From NCBI GenBank assembly GCA_013365325.1, contig JABVXV010000021.1, positions 62,001 through 126,000 of the forward strand: DNA of 64,000 nucleotides. Reading direction: 5' to 3'. The notes beneath the pieces were generated by a model. The model did no database searches. It saw nothing but the letters and a program-made list of their open reading frames with translations, and was not told where the DNA came from. Of the stretch, positions 1 to 11,720 are shown piece by piece. This DNA is from Dipetalonema caudispina. Its lineage: Eukaryota > Nematoda > Chromadorea > Rhabditida > Onchocercidae. Each line of letters starts with the position of its first letter. Within the stretch, counting starts at the first letter, position 1. The position numbers were made by a program, and so were the translations under genes.

Positions 1-3000
1 AACGAAATATCTTGAAGCAATGGAATGCATTCAGAAAGTTCTACAAATGAACCAAACATTTATCACTTCTGTAATAAGTATCCAAAAATTTATGTGACCA
101 TTTAATACGACAAATAAAACAAACAAACAAATTCAAGACATCTTAAAGAAAAGTTATTTCCTTAATTTTCCGAACGTTCATGAAAATGTATACAAATTCA
201 GACACACCCGAAATAGTTTTCTCGTTTAGTTTCAATTGTAGATGTTTGGATAACATAAATTTTAAGATTAATTTTCCCGTGACAAAACTAAAAGCTCAGA
301 GTTGGTCTCATTTTAATTGAAGAGAGCTTGTCAGAAATGGATATATACTCCAAAATTATGCAGTCATTAGTGATTTACTTTACCCGATATCTAATGGAAT
401 TAGTCATTCCAAATTTTACAATCTTCAAATTTGTTTTTAAAAAGTTTGTAAGAGACTTTACCTTTACTTCTAAATTATTTTGCAGCATTTACACTCATTC
501 ATTTTGATACAACAATTAAACAAATTGGTAGGTTAGCAACCAATAAACAATATAAATTTCATGGACAGGATCATTTCAAAATATTGAGTGTTGGATGAGT
601 AAGCTATCCATAAATAATACACGACACGACACGAATGTCTCCAGAGCATTCCATTTGAAAATATTTGGGATAGTTTAAAAAATTAGAAAATAATCCTTTT
701 AAATTAAGTGCATGCAACAACGTGAGCCGACAATACGAGCAAGGTAATTTATCTACATATAGAGTGGAATGAAGCCAGCTAATACAAAAATGCAGAATCA
801 GGCATTTGCTGATTTATGTGGCCAGAATTGATTGTTCCATTGGTTGTCAACTAAACTAGATTTTAAATGATTCATGATATCAGGACAAACACCGCTCAAG
901 AACACTTAAAAAAGTTGGAATACTTGGTTACAGTTAAAAAGATCTCACGTAACTGATCGGGATGTTACCAGAAGAAATGTATTTTTGTTGTATGTTGTTA
1001 GTGATAAAATACGGATTCGTTGTTGCCATATACATTTGTTAACACTCGCAGGGTGATATACTTATTAAAATGGTAATTTCACTTTTAAGGGTCTCACGCA
1101 TTACTCTACCCAGTAAGTAGTTTTTAGTTTTTATGAAAAATAAGCATCAAAAAACCATATAAAAGTTTATTCTCTTTCTTCTGCCCTTTTCACTAACTTT
1201 TTTCTCTAAGGCTGATAAAATTCGCAAAAAAAAACAACGACTTTCATTGTAGTGCAGCAAAAGTAATTAAACTGAATTGGTTGGTATGCAATAAGGTTAG
1301 CACCTGAGAACAAAACATTTTTTGGTCACTCTTTCCAAATGAATTTTCATGTTATATATTGGTTTTTCAGTTAAGTATAATTATAGGCGTAATTAATTTT
1401 TGCAAAGCTGTTGTAAGTGCAACTCATTTCACTCACTCATCCATTGACAATATTCCCAAGAGAAAGGAAATATTATCTAGAAAAGCTGAAAATATGAAAT
1501 TTTGAGGTGAATAACTGTAACTATGAATTCATTTAGAAAAGAAAAGTTTCATGACGCTAACTTTCTGGGCAAATTGTACTCATTTTCTTGATTTCTATTT
1601 CTATATGTAGTCACTATTTGTTTAGTATTTAGCAAGCATCCATGTCTATTATTAAGCTAGCAGTAATTTATGGTTTTACATAGAAAAGCTAAGCTTGAAT
1701 TTGATACTGCTACCTTATTGAAATTCAAGAAGTGCATTTTTGATTTCCATATCATTTACACAATATCAATTGATGTTGCAGACTGAAACTTAGAAGCACC
1801 AATGCTTGGATCCTGTTGCAGACCTAAAAGTAAAATGTTTTTTAAATAAATGCAGAAGAAGCGACTAAACAACAACGAACGAAGGAGCAGAAAGGAAGAT
1901 GAGATGATGAAGGGAAGCAGAGAGATGAAAACTATGATGTTAATATTACCAGTCTGCACCAACAGAACCGACTTTATCAGGCCGGTGTTGGAGTCTTATT
2001 TTTGGACTCTAAATTTAAAGTTAAATTTGAAAGTGACTGAAGCAATTTTCCTCATCCAACCTTCTTCAAGCTTTTTTTTCTGTTTTAATTTAATGATTCG
2101 TAGTCTTATTCCCGCTGTCATCCTTCCTTTAAGAGGAAGATGAAAAAATCTCATTTCCGTGTCTCTCATCGTTGATTCTCAAAAGAGATCCAAAGTTCCG
2201 CAATATTTCGAACCATTTTCTCCATTTAGTTTACGTAACAACTCTTCGACACTTAGCTGTTTATTACCATTATATGAGCGCCGAACCGATTCTTGCTTTT
2301 GCTACTGCACATCTATCTGTTTATCACTTTTGTATTATTTTACAAAGACGAATTCTCTTTTGGTTTTCTGTCCCAATAATTTTTTCATCTCTTTTGCTAT
2401 AGCCTACCAGCTTCAACGAATCCGTATTTTATCACTAGCAACAGTTTGTAAGAGGTGTCAAGTTTGGTGAAGTGTGGTGACATGCCAAGAACTTATTCTT
2501 CAACCTAGCTATTTATTTCTGCATATTTTGATCGGTTTGACACTGTTTGCACATTTGATTTCGTCTTGATTTTTCAGACTAACTTTCTTCAATCGATTAT
2601 CTCTTATCTGAGGACATAGTTCGAATAACAGAAATTGATATGAATCCATTTCGTTCAGAATACTATTCTTTTATAATGCTTCCACAATATTGTAACTGAT
2701 TTGTCTATAAACAATTGTTAATTAAGGACTATCAATATAACATATTGGTGTAATTACTTCTTCATAATAGGATTACCTCCACTATATGATAATTAGGTTT
2801 TGTCAGTGATCGATAGAATTGCTTAAATTCGCTCTTTTCAATGGAAAATTAAACCTTTATTACAATTAATTTACCTATACAGCATAAGAAACATTATAAC
2901 AAAAGAAGGGAACATAAGATTTAGCGAAAAAACTTTTCGTTTATGCAAATACGAGCGACACGTGCCAATAACATTGAGAGGAACGAATTAAAATTCAACT

Positions 3001-4095
3001 GATCTCCTCGTTATTAACTGAAATAGCCTAAATGATTTGTGATCATTAACTTAATCTTGCATGAAACACATTTACCAGTTCATCTATGAAATATCTCAAA
3101 ACATATTCTCTAATATTAGCTTGAACTGTACGATATGAATTGTCATGTTCTTATTTTATTAGTTTAAATTTAACGACATGTGTACAGAATCAAATAACAA
3201 ACATAACCTTTAACGATAGTATTATTTATTTATTCTGAAGAATTTCCTGAGAGCAATAAAAATTTCTAAATGGATAAAAAACTTTAAAATAATTTCTCAC
3301 CGATTTAATGACTACATAATAATACTTAATGGCATATGACAAATTAATCTTTTCTAATTAATCCATTTCGTTCTGAAAATTCGGTTATTTCCATCAGTTC
3401 TCAGGTAACAACAGAACTGTCATTTTCGTAGCTTCTTGCGATTATCCTTTCTTCCTCTTCGTTTCAGCAAGTAATCAACACAATAGGATGAATTACAAAG
3501 TAATTTACCGAACTGTGTTCTCTTAATCACTTGAAGGCTTACTCCATTATTTTCACACAGGCGTATGTGAGTAAATTATCACTGATGAAGTCTTTTCGAG
3601 GATCGCAAATAGTTTTCCATTGAATCTTTTCACTTCCACAATGTCACGTGTATTATGTAGGAGGTTGCTGATATAATGAAGATTTATCAAGTTTGAAATC
3701 TTATTTCAGACTTCAGATTTCTGCATTTTAAAACCAATTAGAGAATTGTCCTAACTCACATATCACTTGTAATCGATTACTGTTTGTTCGAGGATGCAAT
3801 TTTCTTTAACCTAACAAGATTGATAAGCATTAATCAGAGCAGTAGAGGTAAAAATTTTTAATTGAAAAAAATGTAGATATTAAGATCGACGATGCAATAA
3901 TTTTGTTAAAATCATCTCAAACATCTGTTATAAAATTAACGTTGAATCATCCGTAGTTGCAAAACTAGTCAGTGGCGCCATTGAAATACTTTTAATTCGG
4001 TATTCATTTGTCAAGATATTGATATTGTTTGAGGTTCAGTCTACCATTATATTATATCTCTATCAACTTAACTTTCTTATTTATCTATAATCAAG
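1..4095. other. No gene recognised (5' flank of globin gene)
   Basis: AT-rich sequence with frequent stops in all frames. Open stretches near 1850-2470 are rich in Phe, Ser and Leu and carry no domain I recognise or splice-consistent exon chain. It probably contains the upstream region of the globin gene that begins at 4096. It could also hold introns of a gene lying to the left, but I see no exon to support that. Confidence 0.5.
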
Positions 4096-4586
4096 ATGTC
4101 ATATTGCAAAGCAAAGGGAGATATCGCCTCCAGGTATCATCTTTCAAATAATTCCATACGCTGAAACAAGTATTATCAGATATAGCTGTCACAACTTTTG
4201 TTGTTGATTCTCCTCTCAATGAATCCTTTTTTTCCCTGAATAAAGATAAATATAAAGAGAAAATGATTCATTAGCATTTTGAATAGTGCCATAGTTGGCA
4301 TAAGCGAAAAGACTTATTTTTAGTTTGGAAGAATGGTATGATTTCGATGATGCTGAGACCCGACTATTGAGAAGATCTTGGAAAACGATGAAAACAGAAA
4401 AAAAAACAATTGCTTGCAACATATACAAAATGATTTTTGATCAGGTGTCTCCATATATTTGTATATTCGAGTTGTTAGTGAATAATTTCAAGAAATTCGA
4501 GATGAGTTTTGTGGGTTTCGGAATGAAATTCGGAATCTAATGTGCTCCACCATCTTAGATTGGGAAGAGACAATATAATAAAAATA

Positions 4587-4629
<43 letters not shown>

Positions 4630-7600
4630 TAATAATAAACCGACAGATACAATGACACTCCCCAAAGTAAAGCAGCGTAGAAGTTCCTGTAAATGTTGTC
4701 GTATCATTCTTGGCTTTCACAGTATTACAGTTCTTGGCTATTTTCGACCATTACCTCACCCATTTGGACGCCATCTGGTAAAAAAATAATACAGTTTAGA
4801 TGCTTATTTTACGCCGTACTGCACATTTCGAGGTACTGAGAATATTTTTGCTCTTTAGTCAAAAAGATAAATGGTATACAGATGAGCTAATACTAAAAAG
4901 TAGAACGTCAAGAAAGCACAAAATACTTTCTTAGCTTCAGCTATTCATCCTTGAGGAGAAAGAATGATGGATAATTCTGCATGAAATCAATCACTATTTC
5001 CGACAAAAAAATTTTCAGTGCCCCGAAACCCGGCAATTATTTTCTTTCATGAATTTGGATTTAAGCAGTTGTAAAAAGAAAAGTAACGAATTCGTTTTTC
5101 AAGCTCTTCGCTTTATCCAGGTAATATGATTCATCTTTAATGAAACAGTTTTTTTTACAATAGTATTGTTGTCTCAATTCTATCAATAGTGCTGAAGATT
5201 CCTTATCCAGTGGATTAGGATAAATATTCGCGAACAAATTGCTTCCAAAATTCCCACAAAATTCATGAGACTTTATGATATTATACTACTACAAAAATTT
5301 ACTAAAAGAAAGCGAGGCAGTTCGAACCATCTGGTGTGACATTATAGGTTTTGGAAAGTGGTATAAACAGCCTGGATGATCTGAAAGCATTTGATCCAAT
5401 TTTGGATAATTTAGGGCGAAGACATGGTAAGCTTGAATCGAGCATTGGTTTTCGACTCTATTATTGGTATGGAATTTTTTGCTTTTATCAATGAATTATT
5501 GAAACAGAAATTTTATTGTAATTGTATCAAACGTACAATTAATTCTTAAATGGAATAATTACTTAAAAAAATCAAATTACTAAATATACATTTCGCTAAA
5601 AATTACACTTTTTTATCGGACAACTATGTTTCTTTATTCTAAAGGTCAGTATTTCTTGAATGTTCAATACATCATATACGATTAGCACTACTCAATTCGA
5701 AAGTAGATCGTTGGAACAGTACTGACGTAGACAATGCGATCATTTTATGGCGACACCTGATTTCAGGAATTTGTGAAAGGATTAAGGTTTGAATCATTGC
5801 AAGTTAGTATATGAAAGGATGATACTAAGAAAACTGTGCATTAAATATTTTGGCTTTTGTGACCTGAAATTTTTGCTCTGCTTTAATGTAGCAACGAAGA
5901 TTACGAAATTATTAGAATAGAATTCACTGTTGTGATAACAATTTTGGCATATACTGAGATCAATATTCACAATCAGCTGAATTTATCGATGAAAGGATAT
6001 CAATAATTTATCAGATATATCATTTTTCATTGTAGAAACAAAGAGATATGATTTTCAGCGAGGGTATCTAACAGATTTAACAAATCGATCAATGCTAAAT
6101 GTTCAAGCATCACCCAAAATGGAATTAATAGCTGTGATACCACCGATTCCAAAACCAGCAACCGAAAGCCCAGGTATGTAATATCCGATTAAGGCCATAG
6201 GAATGAGATTTATTATGGAAACTTAGAAAGAAAGATTTCTTAATAAATGAGATTTCTCATAAAATCTTCCGGGAAAAATTGAATCCGTTTTCTCGAATCC
6301 ATACCATTTATGTTTACGTGATGAGATTATTTACCATCACGTGTCACTGTGATGGATCTCATTTACCATCAAGAACAGTGGCCGATGTTTGACCTTACAT
6401 AAATATCCTACGATGTAACTGATGAAATACTTTCAGCGAAGTCTGAACGAATACCTTTACTTTACCAGTTTACGAGATGGTTATTTTCACGTGGTCATCG
6501 AATTGAATGATATATTCCCTTATGTCCATCATTATAGCTGTCAAAGATAATGTGCATTGCGCTACAGTTATATGGATTAAAATTGTATCCAGCAGCTTAT
6601 CAATAATGCTTCTACAATATTATGTAATCCATCCGGTATCGTTCGGGAATATCCTGATTGCTTGACAAAAATAATTTTACAGTCGATGAGTATATTCAGT
6701 GCTAGTTGATACTTATTATATGAAATATGTGCAAAATTATTTAGTTTTGCTAAATACGAAACATAGCAAGACGTTCGTTACAGACATGCATTTCTTAGAA
6801 CAACATGATAAAAACCGAAATACGAAATGAGATATTCAAGATATTTATTAATGCTTCTGAAACCTTTAATTTCGGTATTTGTTTTATCAAATCTTTTCAG
6901 ATTGTTCTTATTTGATTTATGCTATGTGCCATTCAATTTCAAAAATATTGAGTGCTTCTAATTATCCAAAATTTTGAATGACATATTGCAAATCAATTAT
7001 ATCTCTACCTTTTATTGTCAATACTGATTCTTGGTTTGTGCTGCACCTGTTACAGCAGGCTACTTTATTGAAGTGTATGACGCGGTTATTTTGAATTTCA
7101 GGTTTCATGTATCGAGCGTTTTATTGATATGCTTCTATCTATAAATAAATTACGAAAAGTTTGCACCGAGTTTATTAATTCTTTGATATATCATTGAAAT
7201 GTTGAAATTTGTTAATAAATGATATCATCTGTGCAATCATGATTATTAGCCATTAATTAAAACTTGTTTGTTACAAAAGCTGAAAAACAATTTGCATATG
7301 ACCTGATTAAGAATGCTGACTAACCTATTCTGATTCAAATACTTCGTAGCCATTAAACTGAAAAAACTGTCTAATGCTTGAATAAAATTTGCTTTAGTTT
7401 AATGCAATCTATTCTATGAAATTTTTTAGAGACTTCTACGGGAATTCATGCTGTTCTGAAATTCAAGAACAAGTGAGTTTTGTTGATATTATCAGAAAAG
7501 AAGTCGAGACTTTCAGGGAACAGAAATATGTGGCTAAACAACAGTATAGCTTTGTCGTGTTTCGTTGTAAAGAATGAAATTTTTCTTTCAGGAAATTAAC

Positions 7601-8241
7601 GAGTTGCTTAGCTATCCTAAGTTAGGCACATTCGGTATTTTATGTTTAATTACAGTCCAAGAATACCTAAACTGTGTTCCGTCTCATTGCTTATTAGCGC
7701 TAACGCTTATTACTTCTAACAGCAATTGCAAATCAAGAAATTTTTCTTTAACACTGTCATGGATATAATAGAATCACAAAACAGATTTACTTTTCCTGAA
7801 GCGGTTTTTATTTGTAAGATTGAATCTTAAATTAAAAAGCATTTGAAGTTCTAAAATATGAGGACATTAAAATGGAATTTGCTGTCAGCTGATTCTGGCT
7901 AAACAAATTTGTAACTATCCTTATGGGACGGAAATTTTGGTACTGTTTTATCGAAACGTAGCAGATGGCCAAAATTGCCAGATGGCATCTCAACTGGCGG
8001 GCTTGATAACAGTCCTTATCCTTCAAGTGCTGATAAGAAGTTAATTCCTAACGGTAAGCAAAGTCAACAGTATCATTGCAGAGGATTGATTCGGCAAAAA
8101 GATTCAAAATATTCGTACCAAAAAGGAATTTTTCTGTTTGTGCATTATTCTCACATGATGAAGAGGTTATCTGGAGAAGTGCTTCAGAAATCGGATTCTT
8201 TGTTGAAGTTGATATCGGATAGCATTCTTTTTCAAATATAG
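4096..8241 (+). CDS. Globin-domain protein (haem-binding), nematode type
   Basis: Single-domain globin that should bind haem and O2; physiological role unknown. Exons: 4096-4133, 4324-4444, 5019-5120, 5348-5466, 5645-5786, 6059-6173, 7430-7472, 7962-8241. All phases are continuous, giving about 319 residues. The core runs from about residue 26 to 160: A-helix Trp32, Tyr47 in CNIYKMIFD at the B10 position, LFSFM with the CD Phe (about 61-63), Gln81 at E7, and proximal His113 in LGRRH. The Gln81-His113 spacing is 32. H-helix motif LWRHLISGICERIK follows. After the core is a tail with PPIPKP. The 3' end is uncertain: ignoring the donor at 7473 gives a stop at 7474-7476 (227 residues), while using it (AA, GTGAGT) joins in phase to a protein-like exon at 7962. 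A second possible donor lies at 8054. The start at 4096 was chosen because its exon phase fits. The fold is secure, the last exon is not. Confidence 0.85.
4585..4638. repeat. (AAT)n microsatellite in globin intron 2
   Basis: Near-perfect trinucleotide AAT/ATA run of about 54 bp inside the second intron of the globin gene, with a C interruption near 4627. Likely length-polymorphic; no functional signal seen. Confidence 0.9.
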
Positions 8242-8654
8242 ACCAAAAAGAAACCACTTGAGTAACAACACGATATTTTACTCCAGTTGTGCAAACAGAC
8301 CAAGAACACCACTTCAGTACTTATATCTTATCCATCACTATACTTATGACGACAGGTACTACATTTGGCACCTGAGCCCAAAATAAATTGAAAATATCGA
8401 GGGAACTTTGCACTCTTACGAACATTACGATAACATTCGTGGATTTAACCATAAATTTTTGGCCACACTTCTAATAGCTATTCAAGTTAAAATTAAGATA
8501 ATGAGAGAAATGGATAATACTTCAACAACGTCTTGCATCATTGATACGTGTACTAAAGTTATAAATTCTTTATACAGCGTGAAAATCTTTAGTAATAACA
8601 TCAAAATTACTTATTCGCAGAAATTTTAAGACTCGGGACAGAAACTAAAATGCA

Positions 8655-8768
8655 GTAATCGTAAATGATATCAATTAAGGGAACAATCGTAAATATTTCC
8701 AAAAGTAATCGTAAATAATTAAGGGAACAATAAATAATCGTAAATATCAATGAAATTTAAGGGAACAA
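8655..8768. repeat. Three degenerate direct repeats
   Basis: Three copies share a TAATCGTAAAT head and an AAGGGAACAA tail, at about 8655-8686, 8705-8730 and 8735-8768. Lengths differ through internal insertions. It lies downstream of the globin 3' end and has no coding potential. It reads as a decayed minisatellite. Confidence 0.7.
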
Positions 8769-9713
8769 TAAAGTTTTCCAATGAAATAAATTTTGCTAAG
8801 CTACCGGCAACTAGACCCATATCAGAAAAATTTCATATCTTATCTTAAGCACCTTTTCACGTCATCACGTTAAATGTTGGTATTTGTGTCAGGATTCCAT
8901 TTTTCTTCTTTTTTTTTTTTACGAACAGAAACAGTTTTTGCTAGATTGATTGTTTGCATCGCATACAATGTTCACTTTAAATTTAGAATTTGTTCATGAC
9001 AAGTGTCGCATTTTTACATACCTTACTCTGTGTTTAACTTGGAAGTAGTATCAGTTGATAACTTGAAATGACGGATATCCTGCTAGTTCCCATTGTTTCC
9101 GGAATGCCATATTTCTTCATCAGAAGAAGAGTACTGACTAAAGGGAGGGAAAAGTGACCAACGCCACCCATCCCAATAATTATAATGAAAATGAAGGCGG
9201 TGTTGTAGGAAAGGATTGAGCCGCCCATTTCTTCTATTCCTGTCACTTCACTTCCCTATCGCTCCTTTAACTAAATCTGCTCTATATGCATATTATTTAT
9301 GTATATGCCTATGTGTATGTAGCTTTTGCATTAAATGATATTAGTAAAGTTCAGGAGGAGTTAGAAGGGCGGAGAATAGTTCGAATACTTTGGTTTAGGT
9401 TAATAATCCATCCTTATTCTTACCGGGGTTTAAGCAATATCCGATGACAAATCATGCGAGAAAACATTTCTGTTCCTGAAGAGGTCCCAGATCATCTTCG
9501 ACAAAACGAAGTATCTATTGCTTATCATTGACTCCTTGACAACGTCATGTCTTTGTCGTAGTTGCGCAACATATTTTTTATGTTTCCTATTGTTATTTAT
9601 TTATGATAAGCACTCGAACATTTCTGAATATAACGATTTTATTGCGCATAAAATGATTACATTAAATATTACACTGCAATATTTAACAGTAAATGAAAAA
9701 CTGTTTTTTTTTT

Positions 9714-9715
<2 letters not shown>

Positions 9716-9755
<40 letters not shown>
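9716..9755. repeat. Poly(T) tract
   Basis: About 40 uninterrupted T residues following a shorter T-rich stretch. No target-site duplication or element body was seen to suggest a retroposon tail. Length in the assembly should be treated as approximate. Confidence 0.9.
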
Positions 9756-9756
<1 letters not shown>

Positions 9757-10520
9757 AGTAGCTTGTAGTCTTAATTTATTCTGGACTAAAGAATAAAGCT
9801 GCCCATTATTTGCACAATCTTATTTTTATGCTAACCGGTTAGTAGAGCTGAAAGCAGATAATTGAAATAAATTGAGCCAATTTCACTTCTTGAAAATATT
9901 CATTCGTAAAATATCCATATATCCATGACCATTTCATTCCTCACTATTTTTACTACAACGTCAACTGTACTGATTTGAATAATTATCAAATTGAATTTAG
10001 AAACATTGCAGAATTGACTTTCATTCATTAGTTCATTCATTTGACACAATTTCAATAGTCCCTTAGATGCGCAAACTCCCGAAGTCTTCTTCCAACTCTA
10101 TCGCATCCCTCTCCCTTTTATATACCATAGCATACGGTATTTTAGGGTACTCATTTCGAATTAAAAGAATTACAAAGGATTGTTCATCCACAAGTACGGT
10201 AGCTGGTGTGATGCTATTTGATATTTAGTGTTTGTTTCATGTCGTCGTACTAAGAGTAAATAATGTTAGAAGTTACTGGTACAAGTTTTTTTCTAACTTA
10301 TAGAACTGTAATCAGTATCTTGAGAATTGGGCTGTTTTACAAATTCTGTAATTAAATAAACAGTTGAGGGAGGAAAACCGGGAAGTGCTATACAATTGAT
10401 ATTCTTGTTGTTCATAAATTTATTGTGAGCTATCCTTTAATTTCATAAACGGTCACTTCAGGGAAATACATTAAGTGAAGTGAAGAGACCGCGGGAAAAT
10501 ACGATAGTGCGGTCGTATAT

Positions 10521-11682
10521 ATGTATGTGATGTGGACAGAACCATCACTTGTCATCACGATTATTCAATTATTCATGATCTTTGGTAATTTGAAATTTTT
10601 AATTGCACGCCGCTTGCCGAATCTTTACTGGAATTCGTCGAATCCATTGTTAGTTTTCTCCTTTTTTTTTTTTTTTTTTTTAAAAAAAACTGAATTTTTG
10701 TCTCATATGCACCAAGAAAACTTGATGTCGAAATGTTTAAACTTAATTGAATTTTTTTTTTTTTGCATTTAGGCATTCATTTTTGTTTCCATTGATCTTG
10801 ACATAATTTGCATCTCTTTTATCTCAAGTTTATTCAATGTTTTGTTCAATTTCTGGTATCATTCAGATTCTAACCATAATTTTAGGAGAATTCTGATCTG
10901 ATAATGAACCATCAATTCTATTTTAATTCCATATTTGAGTTGCCATTCAATTTTATGCAATTTAAACATCTGATCAGTTTAATCAGTAGGTTTCTGACAT
11001 TTCCTTAAAATTCCGAGTTATTTCTCATTATCGATTTAGCGCAGGACATACACAAAAGGCCAAATACTGTGAGCATTCTGAAGATCGATAAGTTCCCACA
11101 GCTAGCAAACTAATACTAGATAATTAAGGGCAAAGAATACAGGCTTCATATGAAAATTCATTTAAGAAAAAATTTAATCATAAGGAATTTTTTCTAATAG
11201 CATTTCCTTGGGATAAAGGAATAATGTTTTTTAGGTCGCTTAGACATTGTGCAATAAATTTTCTTCAGAAATTGTCAATTTCAAAAAACCCGAATGAAAC
11301 ATTTGAATTCTTATTTTCATGTTAAATGAAACATTGCATATTTAAGTAATTGATGCTACATGCGTTTTGTGAATAGCTTTCTTACATTCAATAATTTCTA
11401 ATAATTTTTCAAAAAAAAAAAAATCTTTAATTTATATTAAAAGAAAATTATTTTATTGAAACAATGTATTTTGACTATTATAAATATCTTATTAATTTCT
11501 ACTAAAGCGAACTGTTTAAAGTGATAAACATTTTAAGTATATGTGTAAATTAAAATTAGACAGTGATTGATAGTATGCAATGCAGCATGAAAGGGTTTCA
11601 TTTAAATTAAATTATTGTGAAGTGGAGTGGTAAGCGTAGGATACAAGTAGAAATACTACTATAATAGAGGTATTATTGGATT

Positions 11683-11720
<38 letters not shown>

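Larger units (their letters stand above)
8242..10520. other. Intergenic region, globin to ephrin
   Basis: About 2.3 kb with no exon I can support. It holds the degenerate repeats at 8655-8768, pyrimidine runs and a long T tract (9716-9755). The last part should include the ephrin promoter and 5' UTR. No TATA-like element stands out from the AT background. Confidence 0.5.

Noticed and set aside
1850..2470. Overlapping + frames of 97 and 103 codons
   Set aside because: Biased composition, no splice-site structure and no recognised motif.
5310..5325. GTTCGAACC resembling a tRNA T-loop
   Set aside because: No cloverleaf can be formed with the flanking sequence, and it lies in a globin intron.
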